Shown here one piece after another: positions 27,291 to 36,494 of a stretch of 64,000 nucleotides of DNA. The stretch covers positions 3,720,001 through 3,784,000 of the forward strand of contig NZ_CP041216.1 in the NCBI RefSeq assembly GCF_020511155.1, read 5' to 3'. Source of the DNA: Shewanella glacialimarina (GTDB taxonomy: Bacteria > Pseudomonadota > Gammaproteobacteria > Enterobacterales > Shewanellaceae). Under the pieces are notes generated by a model that ran no database searches, had not been told where the DNA came from, and saw only the letters and a program-made list of their open reading frames with translations. Position numbers and translations under genes: made by a program. Each line of letters starts with the position of its first letter. The first letter of the stretch is position 1.

Positions 27291-27734
27291 ATGCCTGAAG
27301 GCACTAAGAAACTTGGCGTACTCGCTATCGCAGGTGTAGATCCTTACCAGGAAAAAGCTGGTGAAGAATATATGAATCCCACGCAACGTCGTCACTTTAA
27401 AGTGATACTCGAAGCATGGCGTAACCAATTGCGTGAAGAAGTTGACCGTACACTGACTCATATGCAAGATGAAGCTGCAAATTTTCCAGATCCTGTTGAC
27501 CGCGCAGCTCAAGAAGAAGAGTTCAGTTTAGAGCTTCGTGCTCGTGATAGAGAACGTAAGTTGATCAAGAAAATTGAGAAAACACTACAATTAATCGAAG
27601 AAGACGATTTTGGTTATTGTTTCTCATGTGGTATCGAAATTGGTATCCGCAGACTTGAAGCAAGACCTACCGCTGATCAATGTATTGACTGCAAAACGTT
27701 AGCAGAAATCAAAGAAAAGCAAATGGCTGGTTAA
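27291..27734 (+). CDS. dksA: RNA polymerase-binding transcription factor DksA
   Basis: Binds the RNA polymerase secondary channel and, with ppGpp, drives the stringent response. The start at 27291 follows ACAGGAGA and gives 147 residues (E. coli 151); the frame is open upstream without a ribosome binding site. The coiled coil (~35-105) has the tip acidic pair ([18 protein letters not shown]), followed by the four-Cys zinc finger CFSCG...CIDC. Confidence 0.97.
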   Translation: MPEGTKKLGVLAIAGVDPYQEKAGEEYMNPTQRRHFKVILEAWRNQLREEVDRTLTHMQDEAANFPDPVDRAAQEEEFSLELRARDRERKLIKKIEKTLQLIEEDDFGYCFSCGIEIGIRRLEARPTADQCIDCKTLAEIKEKQMAG

Positions 27735-27742
27735 ATACGTTT

Positions 27743-27769
27743 AGGGCGAGATCACTCTCGCCCTTTCTA
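27743..27769 (+). terminator. Intrinsic terminator after dksA
   Basis: Perfect 8-bp GC-rich stem AGGGCGAG / CTCGCCCT with a 6-nt loop, then TTCTATTT. It separates dksA from gluQ. Confidence 0.8.
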
Positions 27770-27803
27770 TTTAATTTGCCCTCACTTCAAAACGGCTTAA
27801 GAT

Positions 27804-28691
27804 ATGTCATATATCGGACGCTTTGCGCCATCGCCATCAGGCTCCCTTCATTTTGGATCATTAATTGCCGCACTCGGTAGTTATTTACGTGCCCACAGTT
27901 TAAATGGCCAATGGTTAGTCAGAATGGAAGATATCGATCCTCCGCGGGAAGTTAGCGGTGCCAGTGATGACATACTGCGAACGCTTGATGCCTATGGCCT
28001 ACATTGGCATGGCAAAGTGTTGTATCAAAGTCAGCGAACTCAAGTCTATCAAAACACCATAGAGAAACTTGTTGCTCAAAACCAAGCATATTATTGCCAA
28101 TGTTCCCGTAAAATGATTCAAACTATGGGAGGCGTTTACGATAGCCGCTGTGGTGTAGCCAATATTAAAGCAGCACACAGTTCAGGTGCTATCCGTATTC
28201 GTAATAGCGCTAAAGTCAGTTTTTTTGATGATCTCAATCGCGGTCACATTAATGTTAAAAGTGGTTTTGCGGGTGAAGACTTCATTATCAAACGCAGTGA
28301 TGGCCTATTTGCATATCAACTTGCTGTCGTCATTGATGATGCTTTTCAGGGAATAACTGAAGTCGTCAGAGGCAGCGATTTGTTAGAAGCCAGTTGTCGA
28401 CAAATCAGTTTATTTCACCTATTAGATTTACCAACACCTGATTGGTTGCACCTACCACTCGCTTGTGCAAAACCAGGATTTAAACTGTCCAAGCAAAACC
28501 ATGCGCCAGCAATCAATATACAAGCTCCACAACAAAGCCTGAATGCCGCCCTAGACTTTTTAGGTCAACCTAAAGTTGATATTGACCATGTAGATAAAAT
28601 GCTCGCTCAAGCGGTAGCACAGTTTTCCTTAGCCAATGTGCCAAAGCACAGTGAAATTATCTTAGCAAAACCAGCTGTCGCGGTAGATTAG
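27804..28691 (+). CDS. gluQRS: Glutamyl-Q tRNA(Asp) synthetase
   Basis: A truncated GluRS paralogue that attaches Glu to queuosine-34 of tRNA-Asp. It has only the catalytic domain (295 residues) with HIGH-like PSPSGSLHFGSL, a zinc-binding set CQCSRK...YDSRC, and KMSKS-like KLSKQNHA. It lacks the anticodon-binding domain of true GluRS, as expected. Located between dksA and pcnB as in E. coli. Confidence 0.96.
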   Translation: MSYIGRFAPSPSGSLHFGSLIAALGSYLRAHSLNGQWLVRMEDIDPPREVSGASDDILRTLDAYGLHWHGKVLYQSQRTQVYQNTIEKLVAQNQAYYCQCSRKMIQTMGGVYDSRCGVANIKAAHSSGAIRIRNSAKVSFFDDLNRGHINVKSGFAGEDFIIKRSDGLFAYQLAVVIDDAFQGITEVVRGSDLLEASCRQISLFHLLDLPTPDWLHLPLACAKPGFKLSKQNHAPAINIQAPQQSLNAALDFLGQPKVDIDHVDKMLAQAVAQFSLANVPKHSEIILAKPAVAVD

Positions 28692-28817
28692 CACTAAACA
28701 ACTGTTGGAAATTTCTCAACATCACTTATCACACAGTTATCTACTCATTGGCGCACAATTGGTATATCATACCCGCCAGATTTTTAATCAATTAATTTAG
28801 CGTCAACGAGGTGTATT

Positions 28818-30236
28818 ATTTTTCGCCGTATTAGTCAGTTCTGCAAGAATTTATTTGACAATAATAAAGCAGCGCCCGAGCTCGACCAGCCGTTAGAAGA
28901 ACAAAACGGCTTACGTTTGGATATCATTTCACGTGATAGCCACGATATTTCGCGCCGCCAGATCAGCGAAAATGCATTAAAAGTGCTTTATCGACTGCAC
29001 AAGTCAGGTTTTAAAGCCTATTTAGTCGGTGGCGGAGTTCGCGATATTCTATTAGGGCTGGAGCCTAAAGACTTTGACGTTGTGACCAATGCCACTCCAG
29101 ATGAAATCAAAAAATTATTCCGTAATTGCCGCTTGGTCGGACGTCGCTTTCGCTTAGCACATATTGTTTTTGGACGTGATGTTATTGAAGTGGCAACATT
29201 TCGTGGACATCATGGCGAAAATAGCGACACAATTTCAAAGTCAAATGCCGAAGGCCGCCTATTACGTGACAACGTATACGGTGAAATTGATGAGGATGCT
29301 GAGCGTCGCGACTTTACGGTTAACGCCTTATATTATGATATTAGTGATTTTTCTATCCGCAGTTATGGCGGTGGCATTGAAGACTTACAGGCACGTAAAA
29401 TTAAGTTAATAGGCGATCCTGAAACCCGTTATCGTGAAGACCCTGTTAGGATGTTGCGCGCGGTAAGGTTCGCCACAAAACTATCGATGGTAATTGATCC
29501 TATATCTGCCGCCCCAATTAAATCATTAGCACCACTATTAGCCGATATTCCAGCAGCACGTATGTACGAAGAAGTGTTAAAACTTTTCTTTGCAGGCAAA
29601 GCTCAAGCTAATTATCAAATGATGCAAGATTTTGATTTGTTCGGTCCACTATTCCCTCAAATACAAGGGGTTATAGCTGACTTGCCTAAAGGCCATGCGG
29701 CTAAAATGCTCAACGCAGTTATGCGCAGCACCGACGATCGTGTTAACCAAGATAAACCTGTTACGCCAGCATTCTTTTATGCGGCAATACTATGGTATCC
29801 ACTAAAGCAACGTGCTGACGATATCGCCCTTGAAAGTGGTTTGCAATTATACGATGCCCATGTTGCCGCTATGGGCGATGTGATGGAAGAGCAATGTCGC
29901 ACTATCAGCATTCCGCGCCGTTTTAGCACACCTGCAAAAGATATTTGGCAGCTACAGCTTAGATTTGAACGAAGCCAAGGTTCGCGCGCATTTAAATTAT
30001 TAGAGCACCCTAAATTCCGTGCAGCGTATGATTTATTGTTACTGCGAGGTGAAGTTGAAGGTGGCAGCGTAGCCAAACAGGCTGCGTGGTGGAAATCATT
30101 TGTTGAAGCTGATGAAACACAACGTGGTGATATTGCTAAAGGCTCAGGCAAAACAAGCTCAAACCGTAATCGCAATACAGCACAGCGTAAAAGAAAGCGC
30201 AAACCTGCTGTTAAAACGGATTCAGCAGCAGAATAA
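28818..30236 (+). CDS. pcnB: Poly(A) polymerase I, probably with AUU start codon
   Basis: Adds 3' poly(A) tails that speed RNA decay. The nucleotidyltransferase motif is LVGGGVRDILLGLEPKDFDVVTNA, followed by the RNA-binding region RYREDPVRMLRAVRFATKL and a basic C-terminal tail (NRNTAQRKRKRKP). The first conventional start is a TTG at 28917. In the same frame the coding sequence continues upstream with I/M-F-R-R-I-S-Q-F-C-K-N-L, which aligns with the E. coli PcnB N-terminus MFTRVANFCRKV. The codon at the M position is ATT (28818), preceded by GAGG six bases away. E. coli pcnB is known to start with AUU. This gives 472 residues. The stop overlaps the folK ATG by one base. Confidence 0.9.
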   Translation: MFRRISQFCKNLFDNNKAAPELDQPLEEQNGLRLDIISRDSHDISRRQISENALKVLYRLHKSGFKAYLVGGGVRDILLGLEPKDFDVVTNATPDEIKKLFRNCRLVGRRFRLAHIVFGRDVIEVATFRGHHGENSDTISKSNAEGRLLRDNVYGEIDEDAERRDFTVNALYYDISDFSIRSYGGGIEDLQARKIKLIGDPETRYREDPVRMLRAVRFATKLSMVIDPISAAPIKSLAPLLADIPAARMYEEVLKLFFAGKAQANYQMMQDFDLFGPLFPQIQGVIADLPKGHAAKMLNAVMRSTDDRVNQDKPVTPAFFYAAILWYPLKQRADDIALESGLQLYDAHVAAMGDVMEEQCRTISIPRRFSTPAKDIWQLQLRFERSQGSRAFKLLEHPKFRAAYDLLLLRGEVEGGSVAKQAAWWKSFVEADETQRGDIAKGSGKTSSNRNRNTAQRKRKRKPAVKTDSAAE

Positions 30237-30724
30237 TGACTCTAGTTTATGTCGCATTAGGGGCTAATCTTGCAGAGCCAGAGCAACAGCTAAACCAAGC
30301 TGTTGCTGCGTTAAAAAAGATTGCTGTCACTGGTGATATCACAGTGTCGAGTTATTATCGCTCAACGCCCATGGGTGATGTTGTTCAACCTGATTATGTT
30401 AATGCAGTAGCCTGCTTTAATACTCACCTTGAACCCATTGAATTACTCAATAGCCTTCAAAATATTGAACAACAACAAGGTCGGGTACGTAATGAACGTT
30501 GGGGACCAAGAACATTAGATCTTGATCTATTATTATATGGTTTACACATCATTGATATACCAAGATTACAGGTCCCGCATTACGGTATGAAGGAACGCAG
30601 CTTTGTGTTAATCCCGCTGGCTGAAATTGCTGAAGACTTAATTTTGCCTTGTCATCAGGCACTTAAATCACTACTGACACCAGAAATGCAGCAGTCTTTG
30701 CACAAAATACCGAATAAAAGTTGA
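30236..30724 (+). CDS. folK: 6-hydroxymethyl-7,8-dihydropterin pyrophosphokinase
   Basis: Folate pathway enzyme that transfers pyrophosphate from ATP to the pterin. The N-terminus VYVALGANLAEPEQQL and signature RWGPRTLDLDLLLYG are diagnostic. At 162 residues it has family-typical length. The ATG overlaps the pcnB stop (TAATG), showing translational coupling. It is followed by panB and panC, so two cofactor pathways are adjacent. Confidence 0.97.
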   Translation: MTLVYVALGANLAEPEQQLNQAVAALKKIAVTGDITVSSYYRSTPMGDVVQPDYVNAVACFNTHLEPIELLNSLQNIEQQQGRVRNERWGPRTLDLDLLLYGLHIIDIPRLQVPHYGMKERSFVLIPLAEIAEDLILPCHQALKSLLTPEMQQSLHKIPNKS

Positions 30725-30786
30725 TTTCACCACTTTAGAGTATATGCTCCACAGCGTATAAATTTGAATTGTATTAAGAGTCTACT

Positions 30787-31581
30787 ATGTCAAAAGTCAC
30801 TAGTTCTACCCTATTGAAGTTCAAAAAAGAAGGTAAAAAATTCACTGCACTAACCGCATATGATGCCAGTTTTGCAGGTGCCTTTGACAGCGAAGGGATT
30901 GATGTTTTATTAGTGGGTGACTCTATGGGAATGGTGTTACAGGGTCATGATGACACCTTACCTGTTACCGTTGCTGATATTGCCTATCACACAACATGCG
31001 TACGTCGCGGTATAAACCGTGCTTTACTGATCGCTGACATGCCTTTTATGAGCTATTCAACCGCAGAACAAACCATGCAAAATGCTGCAATATTAATGCA
31101 GGCTGGCGCTAATATGGTCAAAGTTGAAGGCGGTCACTGGTTACTTGAAAGTGTTAAAATGCTCACTGAACGCGGTATCCCAGTTTGCGCTCATTTAGGA
31201 TTAACGCCTCAGTCTGTCCATGTATTTGGTGGTTTCAAAGTCCAAGGACGCGATGCAGATAATGCTCAACGTATTTTAGATGAAGCCAAAGCTTTACAGG
31301 CAGCTGGTGCTCAATTATTAGTCCTTGAATGTATTCCGGCAACCTTAGCTAAAACAATCACAGAAGCACTTTCAATTCCGGTTATCGGTATTGGCGCTGG
31401 AGCAGATACTGACGGTCAAATCTTAGTTATGCATGATGTTTTAGGCATATCGAGTGGTTACATTCCTCGCTTTTCAAAAAACTATCTTAAACAAACTGGC
31501 GAGATCCGCAGCGCCATTCGCGCTTATATTGACGAAGTAGCCGACGGTTCATTCCCAGCTGAAGAACACATTTTTAATTAA
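30787..31581 (+). CDS. panB: 3-methyl-2-oxobutanoate hydroxymethyltransferase
   Basis: First committed step of pantothenate synthesis: hydroxymethylates alpha-ketoisovalerate using methylene-tetrahydrofolate. The barrel motifs are [23 protein letters not shown] (metal ligand Asp), VKVEGG and [11 protein letters not shown]; the C-terminus has [18 protein letters not shown]. At 264 residues it matches E. coli. It is 23 bp before panC. Confidence 0.97.
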   Translation: MSKVTSSTLLKFKKEGKKFTALTAYDASFAGAFDSEGIDVLLVGDSMGMVLQGHDDTLPVTVADIAYHTTCVRRGINRALLIADMPFMSYSTAEQTMQNAAILMQAGANMVKVEGGHWLLESVKMLTERGIPVCAHLGLTPQSVHVFGGFKVQGRDADNAQRILDEAKALQAAGAQLLVLECIPATLAKTITEALSIPVIGIGAGADTDGQILVMHDVLGISSGYIPRFSKNYLKQTGEIRSAIRAYIDEVADGSFPAEEHIFN

Positions 31582-31604
31582 TTATTTCGCAGGTTTAATT
31601 CATC

Positions 31605-32450
31605 ATGATCACCACTGCCGCCATATCTGACATTCGCGATCAAGTAAACGCTTGGCGCATTAAAGGCGAAACAGTTGCATTTGTCCCAACCATGGGTAAT
31701 TTACATCAGGGTCATATTACCCTTGTTAGTAGAGCACTGAAACAAGCTGACCATGTTGTTGTGTCTATTTTTGTTAATCCACTTCAATTTGGTATAAATG
31801 AAGACTTAGGCGCTTATCCACGCACCTTAGCGGCAGATAAACAAGCCTTAGTTGACGCTGGCGCTGCATTATTATTTACCCCAACACCAGAGACTATTTA
31901 TCCTAAAGGCTTAGATAAACAAACTTTTATAGAAGTACCAGAAATCGGTGATGAGCTTTGCGGCGCAAGTCGTCCAGGCCATTTCCGTGGTGTCGCGACG
32001 ATCGTGAATAAACTGTTCAACATAGTTCAGCCAGACATGGCTTTTTTTGGCAATAAAGACTTTCAACAATTATTGGTCATTAAAACCATGGTCGCAGACC
32101 TATCGTTACCAATTAATATTATTGGCGTAGAAACGATTCGTGAGCCATCAGGTTTAGCCATGAGTTCACGTAATGGTTATTTAACCACTGAAGAAAAAAT
32201 AAATGCTGCAGCGCTTAAACAAGCATTAGATAAAATGGCACTCTGTATTCAACAAGGTATTAGTATTATTGAGGCCAGTCATCACGCCACTGCATTACTT
32301 ATTGAAGCTGGCTTTACCCCAGATTATCTTGAAGTCCGCAATAGTCACAATTTGCAACCCGTTACTACCGAAGATAAAAATTTGGTGGTTGTCGCAGCAG
32401 CATATTTAGGAAAAGCGCGTCTTATCGATAACTTAACATTTGATCGATAG
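31605..32450 (+). CDS. panC: Pantothenate synthetase (pantoate-beta-alanine ligase)
   Basis: Makes pantothenate from pantoate and beta-alanine with ATP. The nucleotide-binding HxGH is in [33 protein letters not shown] and the KMSKS-like MSSRNGYL loop are all present. At 281 residues it is full length. No panD lies next to it; no terminator is obvious downstream. Confidence 0.97.
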   Translation: MITTAAISDIRDQVNAWRIKGETVAFVPTMGNLHQGHITLVSRALKQADHVVVSIFVNPLQFGINEDLGAYPRTLAADKQALVDAGAALLFTPTPETIYPKGLDKQTFIEVPEIGDELCGASRPGHFRGVATIVNKLFNIVQPDMAFFGNKDFQQLLVIKTMVADLSLPINIIGVETIREPSGLAMSSRNGYLTTEEKINAAALKQALDKMALCIQQGISIIEASHHATALLIEAGFTPDYLEVRNSHNLQPVTTEDKNLVVVAAAYLGKARLIDNLTFDR

Positions 32451-32805
32451 CATCTATCACTAGGATTCTAGTGTTGAATGAAAATCGACACTATTGACTC
32501 AAGCAAAATCAGCCTCTGGCAAGCTTTAAGCACTAAAAAACATTCCCAATAAACACTATCACGCCTTTCTAAGTCATTTTTCGCTAAGAAAGGAGTGATT
32601 TTGAGCGGCATAAATAGTAAAAAACACTTCTGTAGTAGATATTACATGCGTCAAAAAAAAATCAATTGTCAATAAACTGGTTTTATCGTTACACTTGCGA
32701 TGTTTATTTAACATAAATTTATCTAACATATTTATGTGATAAAGCTGCGATGGTTCTATACTAACTACCGGTATATGATGGATTTACAGAAGGATATGTG
32801 GCCGC
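32451..32805. other. Intergenic region after panC
   Basis: 355 bp, AT-rich, no gene seen. It holds a small perfect hairpin CACTAG-GATT-CTAGTG (32458-32473) and an imperfect inverted repeat CCTTTCT/AGAAAGG around 32573-32603. Neither has a good T-run. The promoter of the next gene must lie at the right end. Confidence 0.5.
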
Positions 32806-33330
32806 ATGGCAAGAACTATATATTTATTGGTGCTTTTACTCAGTTCTTTTATGGTGCAGGGGAACACTAATGCCATCTATAAATGTATGAAAGATGACAA
32901 AGTCGTATTCAGCCATAGCGTTTGTCCGGAAGCATTCCGCCAACATAAAATTGAATACGAAAACGGTATCACTACTGAAATCGATTCAGATAAACGTGAA
33001 ATCAAAATTGATCCCCTCAAAGCACTCCTGAACAAGCAAACCATTTCAAAAGAAAAATTACTCCAATTACTTGAGGGAGAGATCTATCGTCTTAAGCAGG
33101 AAAATAGCTACTTTGAAATTCTGCGAGCAAGTGAAGTGCAAAAATTAGATCGTAAACGTTTTTGGCAAACTAAAGCCAAAGATGACCCTAGCTATGGGTT
33201 AGAATTACAAGAGATTAACCAACGCTTCGACGAACTCATACTCAGTAATAACAATGTGATTAAAGTATTAAATCAGCATAAATCAAAAATTGAAGCTGAA
33301 GCGTCACCAGATGAGTTAATGAGTCAGTAA
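32806..33330 (+). CDS. DUF4124-like secreted protein
   Basis: A 174-residue protein with a signal peptide (TIYLLVLLLSSFMVQGNTNA). It then has the DUF4124-type pattern NAIYKCMKDDKVVFSHSVCPE, with a Cys pair likely forming a disulfide in the periplasm. The remainder is Lys/Glu-rich helix, probably coiled coil (KEKLLQLLEGEIYRLKQEN). The start follows AAGGAT at 11-nt spacing. Function is unknown; it has no operon partner. Confidence 0.75.
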   Translation: MARTIYLLVLLLSSFMVQGNTNAIYKCMKDDKVVFSHSVCPEAFRQHKIEYENGITTEIDSDKREIKIDPLKALLNKQTISKEKLLQLLEGEIYRLKQENSYFEILRASEVQKLDRKRFWQTKAKDDPSYGLELQEINQRFDELILSNNNVIKVLNQHKSKIEAEASPDELMSQ

Positions 33331-33409
33331 GATCTGTATTGTCATCTGCCTGTTAAACATAAATCAAATCTATGGATTTTCGTTCCATCGGTTAGTTCAT
33401 TAATAATGA

Positions 33410-33520
33410 CCTTGCGGTATTCAGGCAAAACTCTTTATGTTTGTCGCAAGGCGTTTATTGCTAATAAGCCTAACATAAAGGATGCGTTTACCTCCCCTAA
33501 TGTATGACTGGCATTAGGGG
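33410..33520. repeat. Cluster of inverted repeats between convergent genes
   Basis: CCTTGCG (33410-33416) pairs with CGCAAGG (33445-33451). CCCCTAATG (33494-33502) pairs perfectly with CATTAGGGG (33512-33520). A TTATTGCTAATAA dyad lies between. None is followed by a classic T-run in the expected direction, so this may be a structured 3' UTR, a small RNA or a decayed repeat element. Confidence 0.5.
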
Positions 33521-33571
33521 CAAAAACGTATTAGCCCCATCCTCACAACATAATAAAACACCCTTTCATCC

Positions 33572-33769
33572 TTACTCAGGCTTAAATACTCCGATCATAT
33601 TACCGGTTGATTTTTTAGGCACTTCGATATCAGTTTGCTGCTCACGATAGTCACAATCGGTGCACTCAATCGTTTCAATGTTATTTTCTTTAAATAATAA
33701 AATACTGTCTTTCGCGCCACATTTAGGGCATTTAGCCCCCGCTACAAAACGTTTTTTTATTTTTGTCAT
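33572..33769 (-). CDS. yheV: YheV family putative zinc-ribbon protein
   Basis: A 65-residue protein with two CxxC pairs (CPKCG at ~14 and CTDCD at ~36) that would bind one zinc. The N-terminus KKRFVAGAKCPKC, the centre ENNIETIECTDC and the C-terminal GVFKPE match E. coli YheV. Function unknown. Divergent from yheS, the same neighbourhood as in E. coli. Confidence 0.9.
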   Translation of the reverse strand: MTKIKKRFVAGAKCPKCGAKDSILLFKENNIETIECTDCDYREQQTDIEVPKKSTGNMIGVFKPE

Positions 33770-33909
33770 CAGACACTCTCAATTCGGGTTAATTAGATCA
33801 CAGTGGCTATTTTGCCATGGAAGCGTCGTATACGTCCTGTCATTGTGGGAAATAAATCGCGAATACGGTATTATCCACCCACTTTATTTTACAGCTTCAA
33901 GTTGCGTTC

Positions 33910-35829
33910 ATGATCAGTATTAGCCAAGCACAATTAATTCGAGGCAGTAAAACCTTACTCGACGAAACCTCTGTGACGATTTACCCTGGTCACAAAGTGG
34001 GTTTAGTCGGCGCAAATGGTACCGGAAAAACGTCATTATTGGCATTGATTTTAGGTCATTTACACCTAGATAAAGGCGAGTTCTCACTACCCGCAAATTG
34101 GCAAATATCCTCTGTCGCCCAAGAAACCCCGGCGCTTGATGTATCTGCATTAGAATATGTTTTAGATGGCGATACTGAGTTCCGCCAGCTTGAAGCTCAA
34201 CTCATCACCGCGCAAGATGAAAATGATGGCAATGCCATCGCCCTTATTCATGGTAAAATTGATGCCATTGGAGGCTACGCTATCCGCGCCCGAGCGGGTG
34301 CACTATTAGCCGGTTTAGGTTTTGGCGATGTTGAACAAAGCAACCCAGTTAAAAGCTTCTCAGGTGGCTGGCGGATGCGTTTAAACCTTGCTCAAGCGCT
34401 ATTATGCCGCTCAGACTTATTATTACTCGATGAACCTACCAACCACTTAGATTTAGATACCATGTATTGGTTAGAAGGTTGGATTAAGTCTTATCAAGGC
34501 ACCTTGATTTTGATTTCCCATGACCGCGACTTTATTGATGCCATCGTGGATGAAATTATTCATGTTGAACATCACAAACTCAACTTCTATAAAGGCGGCT
34601 ACAGCGCATTTGAGCATGTACGAGCTGAACGTTTATCACAGCAGCAAGTAGCCTTTGAACGTCAGCAAAAAGAACGTGCACATATGCAGTCTTTTGTTGA
34701 CCGTTTTCGCTATAAAGCCAGTAAAGCCAAGCAAGCTCAAAGTCGCCTAAAAGCGTTAGAACGCATGGCTGAGCTTCTGCCATCCCAAGCTGACAATCCA
34801 TTTCAAATGGCGTTCCGTGAACCAGAAGCCCTACCGAACCCATTGATAAAAATGGAACAGGTTGCTGTGGGTTATGGTGATAAAACGATTTTAAGTAAGG
34901 TGCAACTTAACTTGGTGCCTGGTGCTCGAATTGGTTTGTTGGGCCGTAATGGTGCCGGTAAATCAACCCTAATTAAGTTACTTTCAGGGCAACTTCAGGC
35001 TTTATCGGGTAAGTATGAGCCTAACCCAGGACTTAACATTGGTTACTTTGCTCAGCATCAAATTGAATTTTTGCAACTAGATGATACACCACTACAGCAT
35101 TTGTCTCGTCTCGCTGCGCCCAGTGTTCGCGAGCAAGAATTACGTAACTTTTTAGGTGGATTTGGGTTTAATGGTGATATGGCATTATCACCTGTAAGAC
35201 CTTTTTCCGGTGGTGAAAAGGCCCGTTTAGTACTGGCATTGCTAGTATGGCAGCGGCCTAACCTGCTGCTATTAGATGAACCCACCAACCACCTTGATTT
35301 AGAGATGCGCCATGCCTTAACCATGGCACTGCAAACCTTTGAAGGAGCAATGGTTATCGTGTCGCACGACCGTCACTTATTACGCCTCAGCTGCAGTGAT
35401 TATTACCTTGTCGATCAGGGTGTGGTAAAGCCTTTCGATGGTGATCTAGATGATTATCATCAATGGTTATTAGATGCAGCAAAAGCAGCCCAAGCTAATC
35501 AAAAGTCAGAAAACACCAATACTGATACACCACAGATTGACAAAAAACAGCTAAAAAGAATTGAAGCAGAATTACGCCAAAAGGTATCACCGTTAAGAAA
35601 ACAGCAAACAAAACTAGAAACTGAACAGCAAAAATTTACTGACCGTTTAGCAGAACTTGAAGTAACATTAGCCGATGGAAGCCTGTATGAAGCTGAAAAT
35701 AAAGCCAAAATGACGCAGGTGCTCAATGAGCGCACTAAACTGACTCAGGCGATGGATGAAAGTGAAATGGCTTGGTTAGAAATACAAGAGCAAATTGAAG
35801 AAATAGAGCTGTCATTCAAAGCTGATTAA
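33910..35829 (+). CDS. yheS: ABC-F family ATPase YheS
   Basis: Soluble twin-ATPase of the ABC-F group, ribosome-associated translation factors rather than transporters. First cassette: GANGTGKTSLL, SFSGGWRMRL, LLLLDEPTNHLDLD. An inter-domain linker of ~80 residues follows (KASKAKQAQSRLKALERM). Second cassette: GRNGAGKSTLI, PFSGGEKARL, LLLLDEPTNHLDLE. There is a charged C-terminal coiled coil (~530-639). No membrane domain. Length 639 matches E. coli YheS. Confidence 0.95.
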   Translation: MISISQAQLIRGSKTLLDETSVTIYPGHKVGLVGANGTGKTSLLALILGHLHLDKGEFSLPANWQISSVAQETPALDVSALEYVLDGDTEFRQLEAQLITAQDENDGNAIALIHGKIDAIGGYAIRARAGALLAGLGFGDVEQSNPVKSFSGGWRMRLNLAQALLCRSDLLLLDEPTNHLDLDTMYWLEGWIKSYQGTLILISHDRDFIDAIVDEIIHVEHHKLNFYKGGYSAFEHVRAERLSQQQVAFERQQKERAHMQSFVDRFRYKASKAKQAQSRLKALERMAELLPSQADNPFQMAFREPEALPNPLIKMEQVAVGYGDKTILSKVQLNLVPGARIGLLGRNGAGKSTLIKLLSGQLQALSGKYEPNPGLNIGYFAQHQIEFLQLDDTPLQHLSRLAAPSVREQELRNFLGGFGFNGDMALSPVRPFSGGEKARLVLALLVWQRPNLLLLDEPTNHLDLEMRHALTMALQTFEGAMVIVSHDRHLLRLSCSDYYLVDQGVVKPFDGDLDDYHQWLLDAAKAAQANQKSENTNTDTPQIDKKQLKRIEAELRQKVSPLRKQQTKLETEQQKFTDRLAELEVTLADGSLYEAENKAKMTQVLNERTKLTQAMDESEMAWLEIQEQIEEIELSFKAD

Positions 35830-35927
35830 TGGGTTAAATAATCTCAACAGCTTATGCGCATTGTGTACCATTTCACAGTATTCAATGCGCTATGCTAATT
35901 GTTAACAGAATATTCAGAGATTGATAT

Positions 35928-36434
35928 ATGGCTGACAGGCAACCTTCGATGACAACATTTCATAATGACATCTGGCAACAATGCGAGCAAAAGTACCTGT
36001 GTGACCCACAGGCTTATATTGCGCTACAAGACAATTACCAGGTGAATGTCAATCTGCTACTACTAGCACAGCAGCTAGATCAGCAATCTTATCCGCTTGG
36101 TATTAATGATTGGCAACAATTATCCCGTGTAATAGAGCCATGGGAAGCTGGCGTATTAAAACCTTACCGCCAGTTGCGGCGGTTGGCTAAAGCGCATTTG
36201 ACCACAGATGAATATCAAAAAATGTTACAGGTTGAATTGATGTTAGAGCGTAAATCACAAAAAATGTTGCTACAACATATCAATCTCATTCAAGCTGATT
36301 CAACAGCATCTGACAAAACGATTAAAGATGATCCTATCAATACCACTATCAATGGCGCACTTAATACAGCTAACCACAACAGCTATCACTATTTAAGCCT
36401 ATTTGGTCTAACACTGTCACATCTTCCGAGCTAG
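35928..36434 (+). CDS. TIGR02444 family protein
   Basis: A 168-residue helical cytoplasmic protein. The layout (IWQQCEQKYLCDPQAYIALQ, then YQVNVNLLLLAQQLDQQ, WEAGVLKPYRQLRRLAK, and a helix LQVELMLERKSQKMLL) fits the TIGR02444/DUF2390 family, which commonly follows yheS in gammaproteobacteria. Function unknown. A second in-frame ATG lies at 35949. The Asn/Thr-rich end looks disordered. Confidence 0.75.
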   Translation: MADRQPSMTTFHNDIWQQCEQKYLCDPQAYIALQDNYQVNVNLLLLAQQLDQQSYPLGINDWQQLSRVIEPWEAGVLKPYRQLRRLAKAHLTTDEYQKMLQVELMLERKSQKMLLQHINLIQADSTASDKTIKDDPINTTINGALNTANHNSYHYLSLFGLTLSHLPS

Positions 36435-36494
36435 CAGTAAAACATTAGTAGTAAAACAAACGGCTTGTGTCGGTTTATATACTAGCCATAACCG

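Noticed and set aside
29777..30202. Open frame of 141 codons antisense to pcnB
   Set aside because: It mirrors the conserved pcnB coding sequence, is rich in Ser/Cys/Arg as expected for an antisense shadow, and has no initiation signal.
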